NCBI RefSeq assembly: GCF_010095445.2
Contig: NZ_WFGV02000035.1
Coordinates: 1 to 64,000 of the forward strand
DNA: 64,000 nucleotides
Origin: Pseudomonas sp. TNT3
Lineage (GTDB): Bacteria > Pseudomonadota > Gammaproteobacteria > Pseudomonadales > Pseudomonadaceae
Direction: 5' to 3'
The position numbers and the translations under genes were made by a program. Numbering within the stretch: the first letter of the stretch is position 1; every line of letters starts with the position of its first letter. Positions 25,018 to 32,118 of the stretch are shown here, piece after piece. Under the pieces are notes generated by a model that was not told where the DNA came from, ran no database searches, and saw only the letters and a list, made by a program, of their open reading frames with translations.

Positions 25018-25117
25018 TGTAGGAGCGAGCTTGCTCGCGAAAAACCTGAGAGCACTGCGGGGTGTCAGGCTCCCCGCATCATCGTTGACCTCCATCGCGA
25101 GCAAGCTTGCTCCTACA
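25018..25117. repeat. Pseudomonas REP pair (REPIN-like)
   Basis: TGTAGGAGCGAGCTTGCTCG at 25018-25037 and its inverted partner ending GCAAGCTTGCTCCTACA at 25101-25117 are typical fluorescent-Pseudomonas REP sequences, facing each other about 55 bp apart. They lie in the 453-bp gap between the SnoaL-like gene and the alpha/beta hydrolase. Confidence 0.85.
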
Positions 25118-25223
25118 GGCACTTCCAAGTGACTCGCTGTAAGAGCGAAACCATAAGTGGCCGTTACCGCAGCAATGGATATGTACGCGGTCAACAAACA
25201 AGAGGTCGGCTGTCAGGCCGCCC

Positions 25224-25315
25224 TCGCCAGCAGGCTGGCTCCCACAGTCGATCAAGTACGGCCGCGAGAGATGTGGCGGCTGTGAGGCCGCCATCGCCGC
25301 TAGCCAGCTCCTGCA
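25224..25315. repeat. Degenerate REP sequences
   Basis: TCGCCAGCAGGCTGGCTCCC (25224-25243) and TCGCCGCTAGCCAGCTCCTG (25294-25313) are tandem, diverged REP-type units with GGCGGC(C)TG(T)GAGGCCGCC-like hairpins in front. Together with the pair at 25018-25117 they fill the gap; no gene is visible in it. Confidence 0.65.
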
Positions 25316-25324
25316 CCAGTCCGG

Positions 25325-26482
25325 TCAAGCCGTATGGCCACCCAGGTTTTCAGCAACCCAGTCTGCGATGTACTGACCGGCGTTGATGCTGTTGTCAAAA
25401 CTCGAATGCTGCACGCCACCCTCGCGTTCGGTGAAGATCTTCAGTTCACGTTTGGGGCTGTTGACCAGTTGCTCGTACGTACGCTGTGCCCACTTCAGCG
25501 GGATCTGCGAGTCCTTTTCACCGTGGGTCACCAGGAACGGAACCTTGATGCGGTCCAGTACGCCGTCCAGGTGCACGTTCTCGGCAATCGCCATGAACTC
25601 ATCCATATCCTTTGCACCCCACACCCACTGCACGTGCGCCCAGTAGTGCGGTACGGGGAAGCTGCCTTCTTTCTCCAGACGACGTTTCTGTACATCGCGC
25701 CAGTCATGGTTGGCGCCCCACACCACACCGCAGGCAAACCGTGGTTCAAACGCCACGGCACGCGGGCAGTAATAGCCGCCCAGAGAAACACCTTCCAGGC
25801 CAATGCGTTTGGCATCCACGTCGCTACGGGTCTCCAGCCAGTCGACCACGCGACTGGCCCAATGCTCGCTGTCGAAACGGGCAATCAGGTTATGCAGGCG
25901 CAGGGCTTCGCCTGTCCCGGGCTGGTCGATGATCAACGATGAGACACCACGTTTTGCCAACCACGCCGGCAGTCCGACGCGATATTTCATTTCTTTGGTC
26001 GAGTCCAGTCCATTGACCTGCACCAGGATCGGGGCGGGGCCGGTCACGCCTTCGGCACGCACCAGCAAACCGGAAATGTGTGCGCCCTCGTAGGGGATTT
26101 CGACGCGCTCGCAGTTCTCCCGCGACAGTTCGATACCGCGTTTGAAGGTCTGCAAAAAGCGCTGGTACAACTCGGTACGGCCGGGCGCGCCGTGGGCCTG
26201 AAGTCGTTCGCACGTGAGGTAATAAGTGGCCGCGCGGTTGTACTTTTCACCCGCTGAAAGAAGACGGCCGTTACCTTCATCTTCCTCGGCCAGGCCGCAG
26301 AGTTTGTCGGCCATCTTGGCCCAGGTTTCGCGAAACGCCTTGGTTCCGGCGGCGTCGGGCTGCTGGGCGGCTTCTTGCAGCGGCGCGCACATCTCTTCGA
26401 TTTCACCTATGCGGGCGCCCATCTCGATGGCCAGGTCGACGGAGAGATTCCACACGTAATTGGTCGGGAAATAACGGAACAT
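25325..26482 (-). CDS. Alpha/beta hydrolase with helical N-terminal domain (DHPON-hydrolase-like)
   Basis: The 385-residue protein has an all-helical N-terminal part (about 1-120) and a C-terminal alpha/beta hydrolase fold. The nucleophile is Ser233 in LEGVSLGGYY, the likely acid Asp324 in HGEKDSQIP and the base His359 in GGVQHSSFD. This architecture matches 2,6-dihydroxypseudooxynicotine hydrolase, a C-C bond hydrolase, and the FrsA/DUF1100 group. Beside an extradiol-type dioxygenase and a flavin hydroxylase, C-C cleavage of a ring-fission product is plausible. The start is ATG 26482, with AACAACAA (26485-26492) between ribosome binding site and start. A LysR-type element lies 65 bp upstream. 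Confidence 0.85.
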   Translation of the reverse strand: MFRYFPTNYVWNLSVDLAIEMGARIGEIEEMCAPLQEAAQQPDAAGTKAFRETWAKMADKLCGLAEEDEGNGRLLSAGEKYNRAATYYLTCERLQAHGAPGRTELYQRFLQTFKRGIELSRENCERVEIPYEGAHISGLLVRAEGVTGPAPILVQVNGLDSTKEMKYRVGLPAWLAKRGVSSLIIDQPGTGEALRLHNLIARFDSEHWASRVVDWLETRSDVDAKRIGLEGVSLGGYYCPRAVAFEPRFACGVVWGANHDWRDVQKRRLEKEGSFPVPHYWAHVQWVWGAKDMDEFMAIAENVHLDGVLDRIKVPFLVTHGEKDSQIPLKWAQRTYEQLVNSPKRELKIFTEREGGVQHSSFDNSINAGQYIADWVAENLGGHTA

Positions 26483-26484
26483 GA

Positions 26485-26492
26485 TTGTTGTT
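26485..26492 (-). promoter_or_regulatory. Crc/Hfq CA motif at hydrolase start
   Basis: The minus strand reads AACAACAA directly between AGGA and the ATG at 26482, a position where Hfq/Crc binding would block ribosome entry. Confidence 0.6.
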
Positions 26493-26542
26493 GTCCTTTT
26501 GGTTGCCTTGAGCGTTCACAAGGCACGTTAAGGACGCTCGGG

Positions 26543-27505
26543 CTAATTGACCAATCGTGACTCGGGATGAGAGGTATCGCGCGCGGCGATATGATCGTGC
26601 TCCAGATGCTGGATGAATTCGCTGATTCGCTCGCGCAACCAGCGGTGCATCGGGTCGCCGTCCACGCTGCGGTGCCACAGCATGACCTCGCGCATGACAG
26701 GGATTTTCACAGGGGGATTGAGGATGCGCAGCGGCAGGTGTTCGGCATACAACCGCGCCAGACGCTGGTGCATGGTGGCGATGCGTTGAGTGCCGACGAC
26801 CAGTTGCGGCAGGGTGTTGAAGTCATTGGTGATGACCTCGATACGGCGGTTGAAGCCGTATTGATTCATGAACCACTCTTCGATGCTCAAGTGCCGGGTG
26901 CGACCAAAACCGACGGAGACGTGGCCCATGTCCATGTACTGTTCAAGGCTCAGGCTATCGCCGACCTGAGTATTGCCGTCCCACACCACGCAGACGTGTT
27001 CTTCTTCGAACAGCAGCTTGTGAGGGTGACCCTCGATGATGTAGCGCTCAGGCACGATCATCAGGTCGACTTCGCCGCGAACCAGTAATTCACCGGAGTT
27101 GTCACCAGGGCCAAGCATCTCGAACGTGATGTTCGGCGCTTCCTGATGGATCTTCTGGATCACCTGGGCAAACAGCACGCTGATCAGGTAATCCGAGGTC
27201 ACCAGGCGAAAGTGGCGCTTGCTGGTGGTGGGGTCGAACACCGGCTTGGCGGTGATCGAGGACTGAATCGTCAGCAGCACTTCGCGGATCGGTTTGGCGA
27301 GCTCCTGGGCATAAGGCGTGGGCTGCATCTTGCGCCCCACCTGCACCAACAGTTCGTCTTCGAAATAACTGCGCAGACGTCCGAGCACGCCACTGGTTGC
27401 GGATTGAGTCATGTGCAGGCGTTCGGCGGCACGGGTGATGTTCTGCTCTTCGAGCAACACATCAAGTGCCACCAACAGATTGAGATCCAGGTGGTTGAAG
27501 CGCAT
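26543..27505 (-). CDS. LysR-family regulator of the unidentified catabolic cluster
   Basis: The 320-residue protein has the winged helix RFNHLDLNLLVALDVLLEEQNITRAAERLHMTQSATSGVLGRL and a NodD/NahR-type inducer-binding domain. It is divergent from the VOC dioxygenase and co-directional with the alpha/beta hydrolase 60 bp downstream. Two copies of the 47-bp element flank it: one in the divergent intergenic region (27601-27647), one inside its own last codons (26547-26593). Three further copies lie elsewhere. It is therefore the best candidate to bind this element and activate the cluster. Confidence 0.88.
   Translation of the reverse strand: MRFNHLDLNLLVALDVLLEEQNITRAAERLHMTQSATSGVLGRLRSYFEDELLVQVGRKMQPTPYAQELAKPIREVLLTIQSSITAKPVFDPTTSKRHFRLVTSDYLISVLFAQVIQKIHQEAPNITFEMLGPGDNSGELLVRGEVDLMIVPERYIIEGHPHKLLFEEEHVCVVWDGNTQVGDSLSLEQYMDMGHVSVGFGRTRHLSIEEWFMNQYGFNRRIEVITNDFNTLPQLVVGTQRIATMHQRLARLYAEHLPLRILNPPVKIPVMREVMLWHRSVDGDPMHRWLRERISEFIQHLEHDHIAARDTSHPESRLVN
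26547..26593 (-). promoter_or_regulatory. 47-bp LysR-type element, copy 4 (alpha/beta hydrolase)
   Basis: On the minus strand it carries TATCG-N7-CGATA (26575-26591), then CATCCC and CGATTGGTCA in the same register as copies 1-3, about 31 of 47 identities with copy 2. It overlaps the end of the LysR coding sequence and points at the hydrolase start 65 bp away. Confidence 0.55.
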
Positions 27506-27600
27506 CAGGCATGCCCACTGTTGTATTTATTTTCACGATACATTCCGGTGAATTGATCGTCCCGTCAACCCCGCCTTCACGCGGCCATCCCGCGCCATCA

Positions 27601-27647
27601 GGTATCGCGTTTGCCGATAGGTCGCATCCCCACTCGCGATTAGTCAG
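27601..27647 (+). promoter_or_regulatory. 47-bp LysR-type element, copy 2 (dioxygenase operon)
   Basis: This copy starts GGTATCGCGTTTGCCGATAG, continues GTCGCATCCCCACTCGCGAT and ends TAGTCAG. TATCG-N7-CGATA at 27603-27619 includes the T-N11-A box. It lies between the divergent LysR and VOC genes, the classical position of a LysR operator. Confidence 0.65.
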
Positions 27648-27774
27648 TTGCCAAACCGCGCGTCAATCTTCGCCGCAGTCGGACCTCTGGCCGACACCAC
27701 CACCGGATTCCATGCGCAGCTGAACGGCCTGGTCGAGCAGTCTCCGGATCATAATTTCAATGGAGTGGTAAGCC

Positions 27775-28713
27775 ATGAACATCATTGGCCTTGATGCCCT
27801 GATCTTTGGCGTCGATGACATCCAAGCCTGTACCGATTGCCTGCGTGACTACGGCCTTGCGCCGGTTGACGTCGACAGCGATGGCGGGCGTTTTGAAGCA
27901 CTGGACGGCACGGCCGTGATCATTCGCCGTGCAGACGATCCGACCCTTCCGGCGGCCATCGGCCCGGCGCCGTCGATTCGCGAAACCGTCTACGGCGTTG
28001 CCAGCGCGGCGGACCTCGACGCCATCGAGGACGAGTTGGCGCGAGACCGCCAGGTCTCCCGGGAAAACGGCGTGCTGCACAGCGTCGATGACATGGGTTT
28101 CGCGATCGCTTTCCAGGTCACCGTGCGCAAGGCGTACGACGCCCCGGGCGACCTGACCAACGCCGCCGGTCATGCGCCACAACGCCCGCTGAACCAGCCC
28201 GGCATCACCCTCGACATGAGCGCGGTGCCCCGCACCTTGTCCCACGTGGTGTATTTCGTCCCCGACGCGGCCAAGGCTGAAGCGTTCTATGCCGAGCGCC
28301 TGGGCTTTCGGACCACGGACACCTTCATCGGCGCCGGCCCTTTCATGCGCCCGGCAGGTTCCGATGATCACCATTGCCTGTTCATGATTCAGACCCCGCC
28401 ACACATGAAGGGCTGCGAGCACTTCACTTTTCACATGGGCAGTGGCACCGAAGTGCTGTTGGCCGGTACTCGTTTCGAGCAAAAAGGCTGGACCAGTTTC
28501 TGGGGCCCTGGCCGTCACCTCTTTGGCTCCAACTGGTTCTGGTACTTCAACAGTCCGCTCGGTTGCCATATTGAATACGACGCCGACATGGACAAACACG
28601 ATGACGCCTGGGAGGCCCGTCGCGCACCGTTGTCAGCCGATAACTCGCAACTGTTTCTGTTCAGCTCAAAAGAAAAATGGGCACCCGGCGGTCCACCACC
28701 CAAGCAAGGTTGA
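27775..28713 (+). CDS. Two-domain VOC protein, extradiol-dioxygenase type
   Basis: This 312-residue protein has two vicinal-oxygen-chelate domains. The C-terminal one keeps a metal triad spaced as in type I extradiol dioxygenases: His157 (TLSHVVYF), His216 (CEHFTFHM) and Glu267 (CHIEYDAD); BphC uses His146, His210 and Glu260. The N-terminal domain lacks metal ligands, also as in BphC. Ring cleavage of a catechol-like diol made by the nearby flavin hydroxylase is the likely role. GGAG precedes ATG 27775 by 9 nt. The sequence is not a standard catechol 2,3-dioxygenase, so a glyoxalase-type or other VOC reaction remains possible. Confidence 0.85.
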   Translation: MNIIGLDALIFGVDDIQACTDCLRDYGLAPVDVDSDGGRFEALDGTAVIIRRADDPTLPAAIGPAPSIRETVYGVASAADLDAIEDELARDRQVSRENGVLHSVDDMGFAIAFQVTVRKAYDAPGDLTNAAGHAPQRPLNQPGITLDMSAVPRTLSHVVYFVPDAAKAEAFYAERLGFRTTDTFIGAGPFMRPAGSDDHHCLFMIQTPPHMKGCEHFTFHMGSGTEVLLAGTRFEQKGWTSFWGPGRHLFGSNWFWYFNSPLGCHIEYDADMDKHDDAWEARRAPLSADNSQLFLFSSKEKWAPGGPPPKQG

Positions 28714-28719
28714 GTGCAG

Positions 28720-29139
28720 ATGTCAGCCAGGAGCCAAAGGGATTTTTTCCTGTGCCGGCTGGACGAGCTAGCGCAAGGGCAGGCGCGTGGATTCGATCCA
28801 TTGCAGCGCGGCAGGGACAGTGTTTTTGCTTTGCTGCACGAGGGACAGGTGCGGATTTATCGCAACAGCTGCCCGCATCTGGATGTGCGCCTGGAGTACC
28901 GCAAGGATCGTTTTTTATCGGCCGACGGCCAGTTGATTGTCTGTTACGCGCACGGTGCACAGTTTCTGCCGAGCACGGGTGAATGCGTCTACGGCCCCTG
29001 TCTGGGCCAGACACTGGAGGCGTTGCGGTGGCGTTTGGAGGAGGGCTGGCTGGTGCTGCAAATGCCCGACACGGAGTGCGCATCGACCCACCTCGAGGTA
29101 TCGCGTTTGGAGATACATCGCATCCCTACTCGCGATTAG
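28720..29139 (+). CDS. Rieske [2Fe-2S] ferredoxin-like protein
   Basis: The 139-residue protein has the Rieske ligands Cys51-Pro-His53 (NSCPHLDV) and Cys75-Tyr-Ala-His78 (VCYAHGAQF), spaced as in ferredoxin components of ring oxygenases. ATG 28720 follows AAGG and lies 7 bp behind the VOC stop, so the two genes form an operon; GTG 28714 is an alternative start. No Rieske oxygenase large subunit is encoded nearby. It might serve redox maintenance of the extradiol iron, a role known for XylT-type ferredoxins of the plant type, or feed an oxygenase elsewhere. Its last codons contain a copy of the LysR-type element. Confidence 0.88.
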   Translation: MSARSQRDFFLCRLDELAQGQARGFDPLQRGRDSVFALLHEGQVRIYRNSCPHLDVRLEYRKDRFLSADGQLIVCYAHGAQFLPSTGECVYGPCLGQTLEALRWRLEEGWLVLQMPDTECASTHLEVSRLEIHRIPTRD

Positions 29140-29143
29140 TCAA
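29097..29143 (+). promoter_or_regulatory. 47-bp LysR-type element, copy 3 (flavin hydroxylase operon)
   Basis: It starts GGTATCGCGTTTGGAGATAC and ends CGCGATTAGTCAA, with 41 of 47 identities to copy 2. It overlaps the end of the Rieske gene, whose TAG stop lies inside it, and points at the flavin hydroxylase 84 bp downstream. A separate promoter for the long transport operon is implied. Confidence 0.6.
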
Positions 29144-29204
29144 ATCCCTGCTTTGGCGGGAAGCTGAACCTAACGACGCAGTGCCCGACGCTGTATCGAA
29201 TCAC

Positions 29205-29215
29205 AAGAATAAAAA
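29205..29215 (+). promoter_or_regulatory. Crc/Hfq CA motif before flavin hydroxylase
   Basis: AAGAATAAAAA contains two overlapping AANAANAA matches, 13 nt before the ATG at 29228. Confidence 0.5.
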
Positions 29216-29227
29216 AGTGAGAAAACC

Positions 29228-30352
29228 ATGAGTGCAGTGAACAAAGTTCTGATCGTGGGCGGTGGTATTGGTGGCTTGTGTTCCGCCATTGCACTGCGAC
29301 GCAAGGGCATTGAAGTCGATCTGATCGAACTCAAGTCGGAGTGGACGGTGTACGGCGTCGGGATCATCCAGCAAAGCAACGTTGTCCGCGAGATGGCCAA
29401 ACTGGGTGTGCTGGATGGGTATCTCGATGCGGCGTATGCCTTCGAAGACGTCGCCATCTATGGCCCGGCCGGCCAGCAACTGGCGCGCATCCCCGGTCAA
29501 CGACTGGCAGGGCCTGCGTACCCGGCCAACGTGGGCATTTCACGCCTGGCATTGCACAAGGTCCTCAGTGAAACGGCGCTGGAACTGGGCGCGCAAGTAC
29601 GCCTGGGCCTGAGCGTTGAATCCCTGGACGATAAAGGCGACAGCGTCGATGTAGTGTTCACCGATGGCACTGGCGCTGCCTACGACCTGGTCGTCGGCGC
29701 CGACGGTCTGTTCTCCAGGGTTCGCGATTTGCTGTTTGGTGACACCTACACCCCGCGTTTCACCGGCCAGTCGGTGTGGCGCTACAACTTCCCGCGTGAT
29801 CCTCAGATCGATCACCTCGCCAACTACCAGAGCGCCGAAGGCAACGCCGGCCTGGTGCCGCTGGCGGGTGACCTGATGTACCTGTTTCTCACGTCCCACG
29901 AACCGTCCAACCCGTGGATGGACCCGACGACGCTGGCCGATCAGATGCGCCAACGCCTACAGGGTTTCACCGGCCTCATCGGTGAGCTGCGCCAACAAAT
30001 CACCGACAGCAGCCAGGTGGTCTACAAGCCGATGGAAGTGGTCTTCGTCGATGAGCCCTGGTATCGCAGTCGCGTCCTGCTGATTGGCGACGCTGCACAC
30101 GCCACTACGCCGCACCTTGGCCAAGGGGCCGGCATGGCGATTGAAGATGCCATCGTGCTCAGTGAAGAACTGACCCGCGACGGCAGCGTCGAGCAACAGC
30201 TCCAGCGCTTCATGACGCGCCGGTTCGAGCGCTGCAAGTACATCAGCGAGAGTTCTGTACTGGCTGGAGACAAGGAAATGCAACACGACCGTGCATTCGA
30301 CCGTATCGGCCTGGTCAAGCAGATGCTGGCGCGCACGGCAGAGCCCATCTGA
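29228..30352 (+). CDS. FAD-dependent aromatic hydroxylase (group A monooxygenase)
   Basis: The 374-residue flavoprotein has the FAD-binding GGGIGGLCSAIALRRKG near residues 11-27, the DG motif VVGADGLFSRVR near 155-167 and the GD motif LLIGDAAHATTPHLGQGAG near 280-298. These are the three signatures of single-component aromatic hydroxylases such as salicylate or 3-hydroxybenzoate hydroxylase. With NAD(P)H it would add a hydroxyl ortho or para to an existing one, producing a diol for the VOC dioxygenase. The ring substrate cannot be read from the sequence. It follows a LysR-type element and is the first gene of the operon that continues into the DUF1302-RND block. Confidence 0.9.
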   Translation: MSAVNKVLIVGGGIGGLCSAIALRRKGIEVDLIELKSEWTVYGVGIIQQSNVVREMAKLGVLDGYLDAAYAFEDVAIYGPAGQQLARIPGQRLAGPAYPANVGISRLALHKVLSETALELGAQVRLGLSVESLDDKGDSVDVVFTDGTGAAYDLVVGADGLFSRVRDLLFGDTYTPRFTGQSVWRYNFPRDPQIDHLANYQSAEGNAGLVPLAGDLMYLFLTSHEPSNPWMDPTTLADQMRQRLQGFTGLIGELRQQITDSSQVVYKPMEVVFVDEPWYRSRVLLIGDAAHATTPHLGQGAGMAIEDAIVLSEELTRDGSVEQQLQRFMTRRFERCKYISESSVLAGDKEMQHDRAFDRIGLVKQMLARTAEPI

Positions 30353-30388
30353 TTCAAAAGCTCCGTCATCCGCAGCTGTTACCACTAT

Positions 30389-30396
30389 AAAAACAA
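30389..30396 (+). promoter_or_regulatory. Crc/Hfq CA motif before DUF1302 gene
   Basis: AAAAACAA directly precedes the GAGG ribosome binding site of the gene starting at 30409. A second match, AACAACAA, lies inside the first codons of the next gene at 32128-32135. Confidence 0.5.
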
Positions 30397-30408
30397 GAGG
30401 TTAACGCG

Positions 30409-32106
30409 ATGGTTAGCTCCACGACTGCGACGCTTGCGCGCCGCCCGGTCTGCACGTCTGCACCCTTTGGTTTCACATTGGCCGCCGCGTTGGTGCTGTG
30501 CAGCCAGGCTGCCCATGCCTTTCAGGTGGATACCGGCAATCCGGATTTCAACCTGCGCTGGGATAACACGGTGAAGTACAGCGCCGCCTGGCGAACCCAG
30601 AATCCCGGCAGCAAACTGACCGAGGGGCAGGTGGCACTCAATCAGGACGATGGCGATCGGGCTTTCAAAAAGGGTCTGATTTCCAACCGTACGGACATCC
30701 TCTCCGAGTTGGATATGTCGTTCAAAAACGTCGGCGCACGCCTCAGCGGCGCCGCCTGGTACGACACCGAATACCAGAACGACAACGATAATGACGATCC
30801 GGCACGGGCCAACGCGCGTTCGGTGGCCTATGACGAATTCACCGACGACACCCGTCACCTGCATGGCGGCGACGGCGAATTGCTCGATGCGTTCGTGTAC
30901 TGGAACGGTGAGCTGGCCGATCACGCCACGTCCGTGCGTGCCGGTCGCCACGGCTTGATCTGGGGCGAGAGCCTGTTCTTCGGTGCCAACGGCATTGCCG
31001 GTGGCATGGGACCGGTCGATGTGGTGAAGGCGCAGTCCGTACCGAACACCCAGTTCAAGGAAATCACCCGCCCGGTCAATCAACTGTCGGGGACCTTCCA
31101 GCTGACAGATGATGTGTCGCTCGGCGCTTACTACCAACTCGAGTGGGAAGAGACGCGCCTGCCGGGGGCCGGTAGTTACTTTTCCACCAGCGACACCATT
31201 GGTGAAGGCAACGAACGCTTGATCGTGGGAGCGCCATTTCCTGCATTCCTCGGTGGCAATCCTGGCAGCCCGGCAGCGTTCTTCCATGGCAATGACAAGG
31301 AAGCGAGAAGTTCGGGGCAGGGTGGCCTGCAGTTGAAGTACAGCGCGGAAACGGTGGAGTACGGCCTGTACGCGATTCAGTATCACGACAAAACACCCAA
31401 GCTGTACCTCAAGCCATCCACCGGTACACCGAACTTCAGTACCGGCCAGATCGGCGAGTACTACTGGGTGTACCCGGAAGACATTCGCGCCTTTGGAGCG
31501 AGTTTTTCGACCACCGTCGACGAGTACAGCTTCGCCGGTGAAGCTTCCATGCGCTGGAACATGCCGCTGGTTTCCAACGGTCAAACCGTCCTGCCTGGCG
31601 TGGTCGCTGACAACGATGACGATGCGCTCTACGCGGTCGGCCGTACTGCTCACGTCAACCTCAACGTCCTGGCCTCGTTCGGGCCGAACTTCATCGCAAG
31701 GGAGTCGGGGCTGGTCGGTGAGATCGCCTGGAACCGACTCCTGAACGTCACGAAAAACCGTGCCGCCCTTGACCCCAATGCCACCGATGACGGCCTTGGT
31801 TTCAAGGTGGTGTACACCCCGACTTATCGCCAGTTCTTCTCCGGTATCGATATCAGCATCCCTGTCGGTCTCAGCTACTTCCCGCTGGGTAAATCGGCCG
31901 TGGTCAGCTCCTTCGGCCCGGACAACGGCGGCGATATGAACATCGGTATTACCGCGACCTACCTGGATCGCGTTACCGCCGGCCTGACCTACACGCATTA
32001 CTACGGCCCCGAGGACACCAACCTCAATGCGGCCAGCCAGTTCAACTACAAGCAATCGCTGAAAGACCGGGACTACCTGGCTTTCTCCGTCAAGACCACG
32101 TTTTAA
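30409..32106 (+). CDS. DUF1302 outer-membrane protein
   Basis: This 565-residue protein has an N-terminal signal peptide (LAAALVLCSQAAHAFQ) and a beta-rich body that opens NPDFNLRWDNTVKYSAAWR and ends in KDRDYLAFSVKTTF with a terminal Phe, as in outer-membrane barrels. DUF1302 proteins are usually encoded with a DUF1329 protein and an RND transporter in clusters for hydrophobic or aromatic substrates, and are thought to form the outer-membrane part. An acidic stretch YQNDNDNDDPARAN near residues 122-135 may be a surface loop. ATG 30409 follows AAGAGG. The function is inferred from the block, not demonstrated. Confidence 0.88.
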   Translation: MVSSTTATLARRPVCTSAPFGFTLAAALVLCSQAAHAFQVDTGNPDFNLRWDNTVKYSAAWRTQNPGSKLTEGQVALNQDDGDRAFKKGLISNRTDILSELDMSFKNVGARLSGAAWYDTEYQNDNDNDDPARANARSVAYDEFTDDTRHLHGGDGELLDAFVYWNGELADHATSVRAGRHGLIWGESLFFGANGIAGGMGPVDVVKAQSVPNTQFKEITRPVNQLSGTFQLTDDVSLGAYYQLEWEETRLPGAGSYFSTSDTIGEGNERLIVGAPFPAFLGGNPGSPAAFFHGNDKEARSSGQGGLQLKYSAETVEYGLYAIQYHDKTPKLYLKPSTGTPNFSTGQIGEYYWVYPEDIRAFGASFSTTVDEYSFAGEASMRWNMPLVSNGQTVLPGVVADNDDDALYAVGRTAHVNLNVLASFGPNFIARESGLVGEIAWNRLLNVTKNRAALDPNATDDGLGFKVVYTPTYRQFFSGIDISIPVGLSYFPLGKSAVVSSFGPDNGGDMNIGITATYLDRVTAGLTYTHYYGPEDTNLNAASQFNYKQSLKDRDYLAFSVKTTF

Positions 32107-32118
32107 GAGGACTTGCGC

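Noticed and set aside
27648..27774. Protein-like open stretch between the LysR-type element and the VOC gene
   Set aside because: A frame through GPLADTTTGFHAQLNG is open but has no start or ribosome binding site and overlaps the VOC gene start; I could not support a gene.
19319..29143. Interpretation of the 47-bp repeats as REP or mobile elements
   Set aside because: The copies are not flanked by direct repeats, do not form REP hairpins, always face a gene start in one orientation and occur only in this functional region; an operator fits better.
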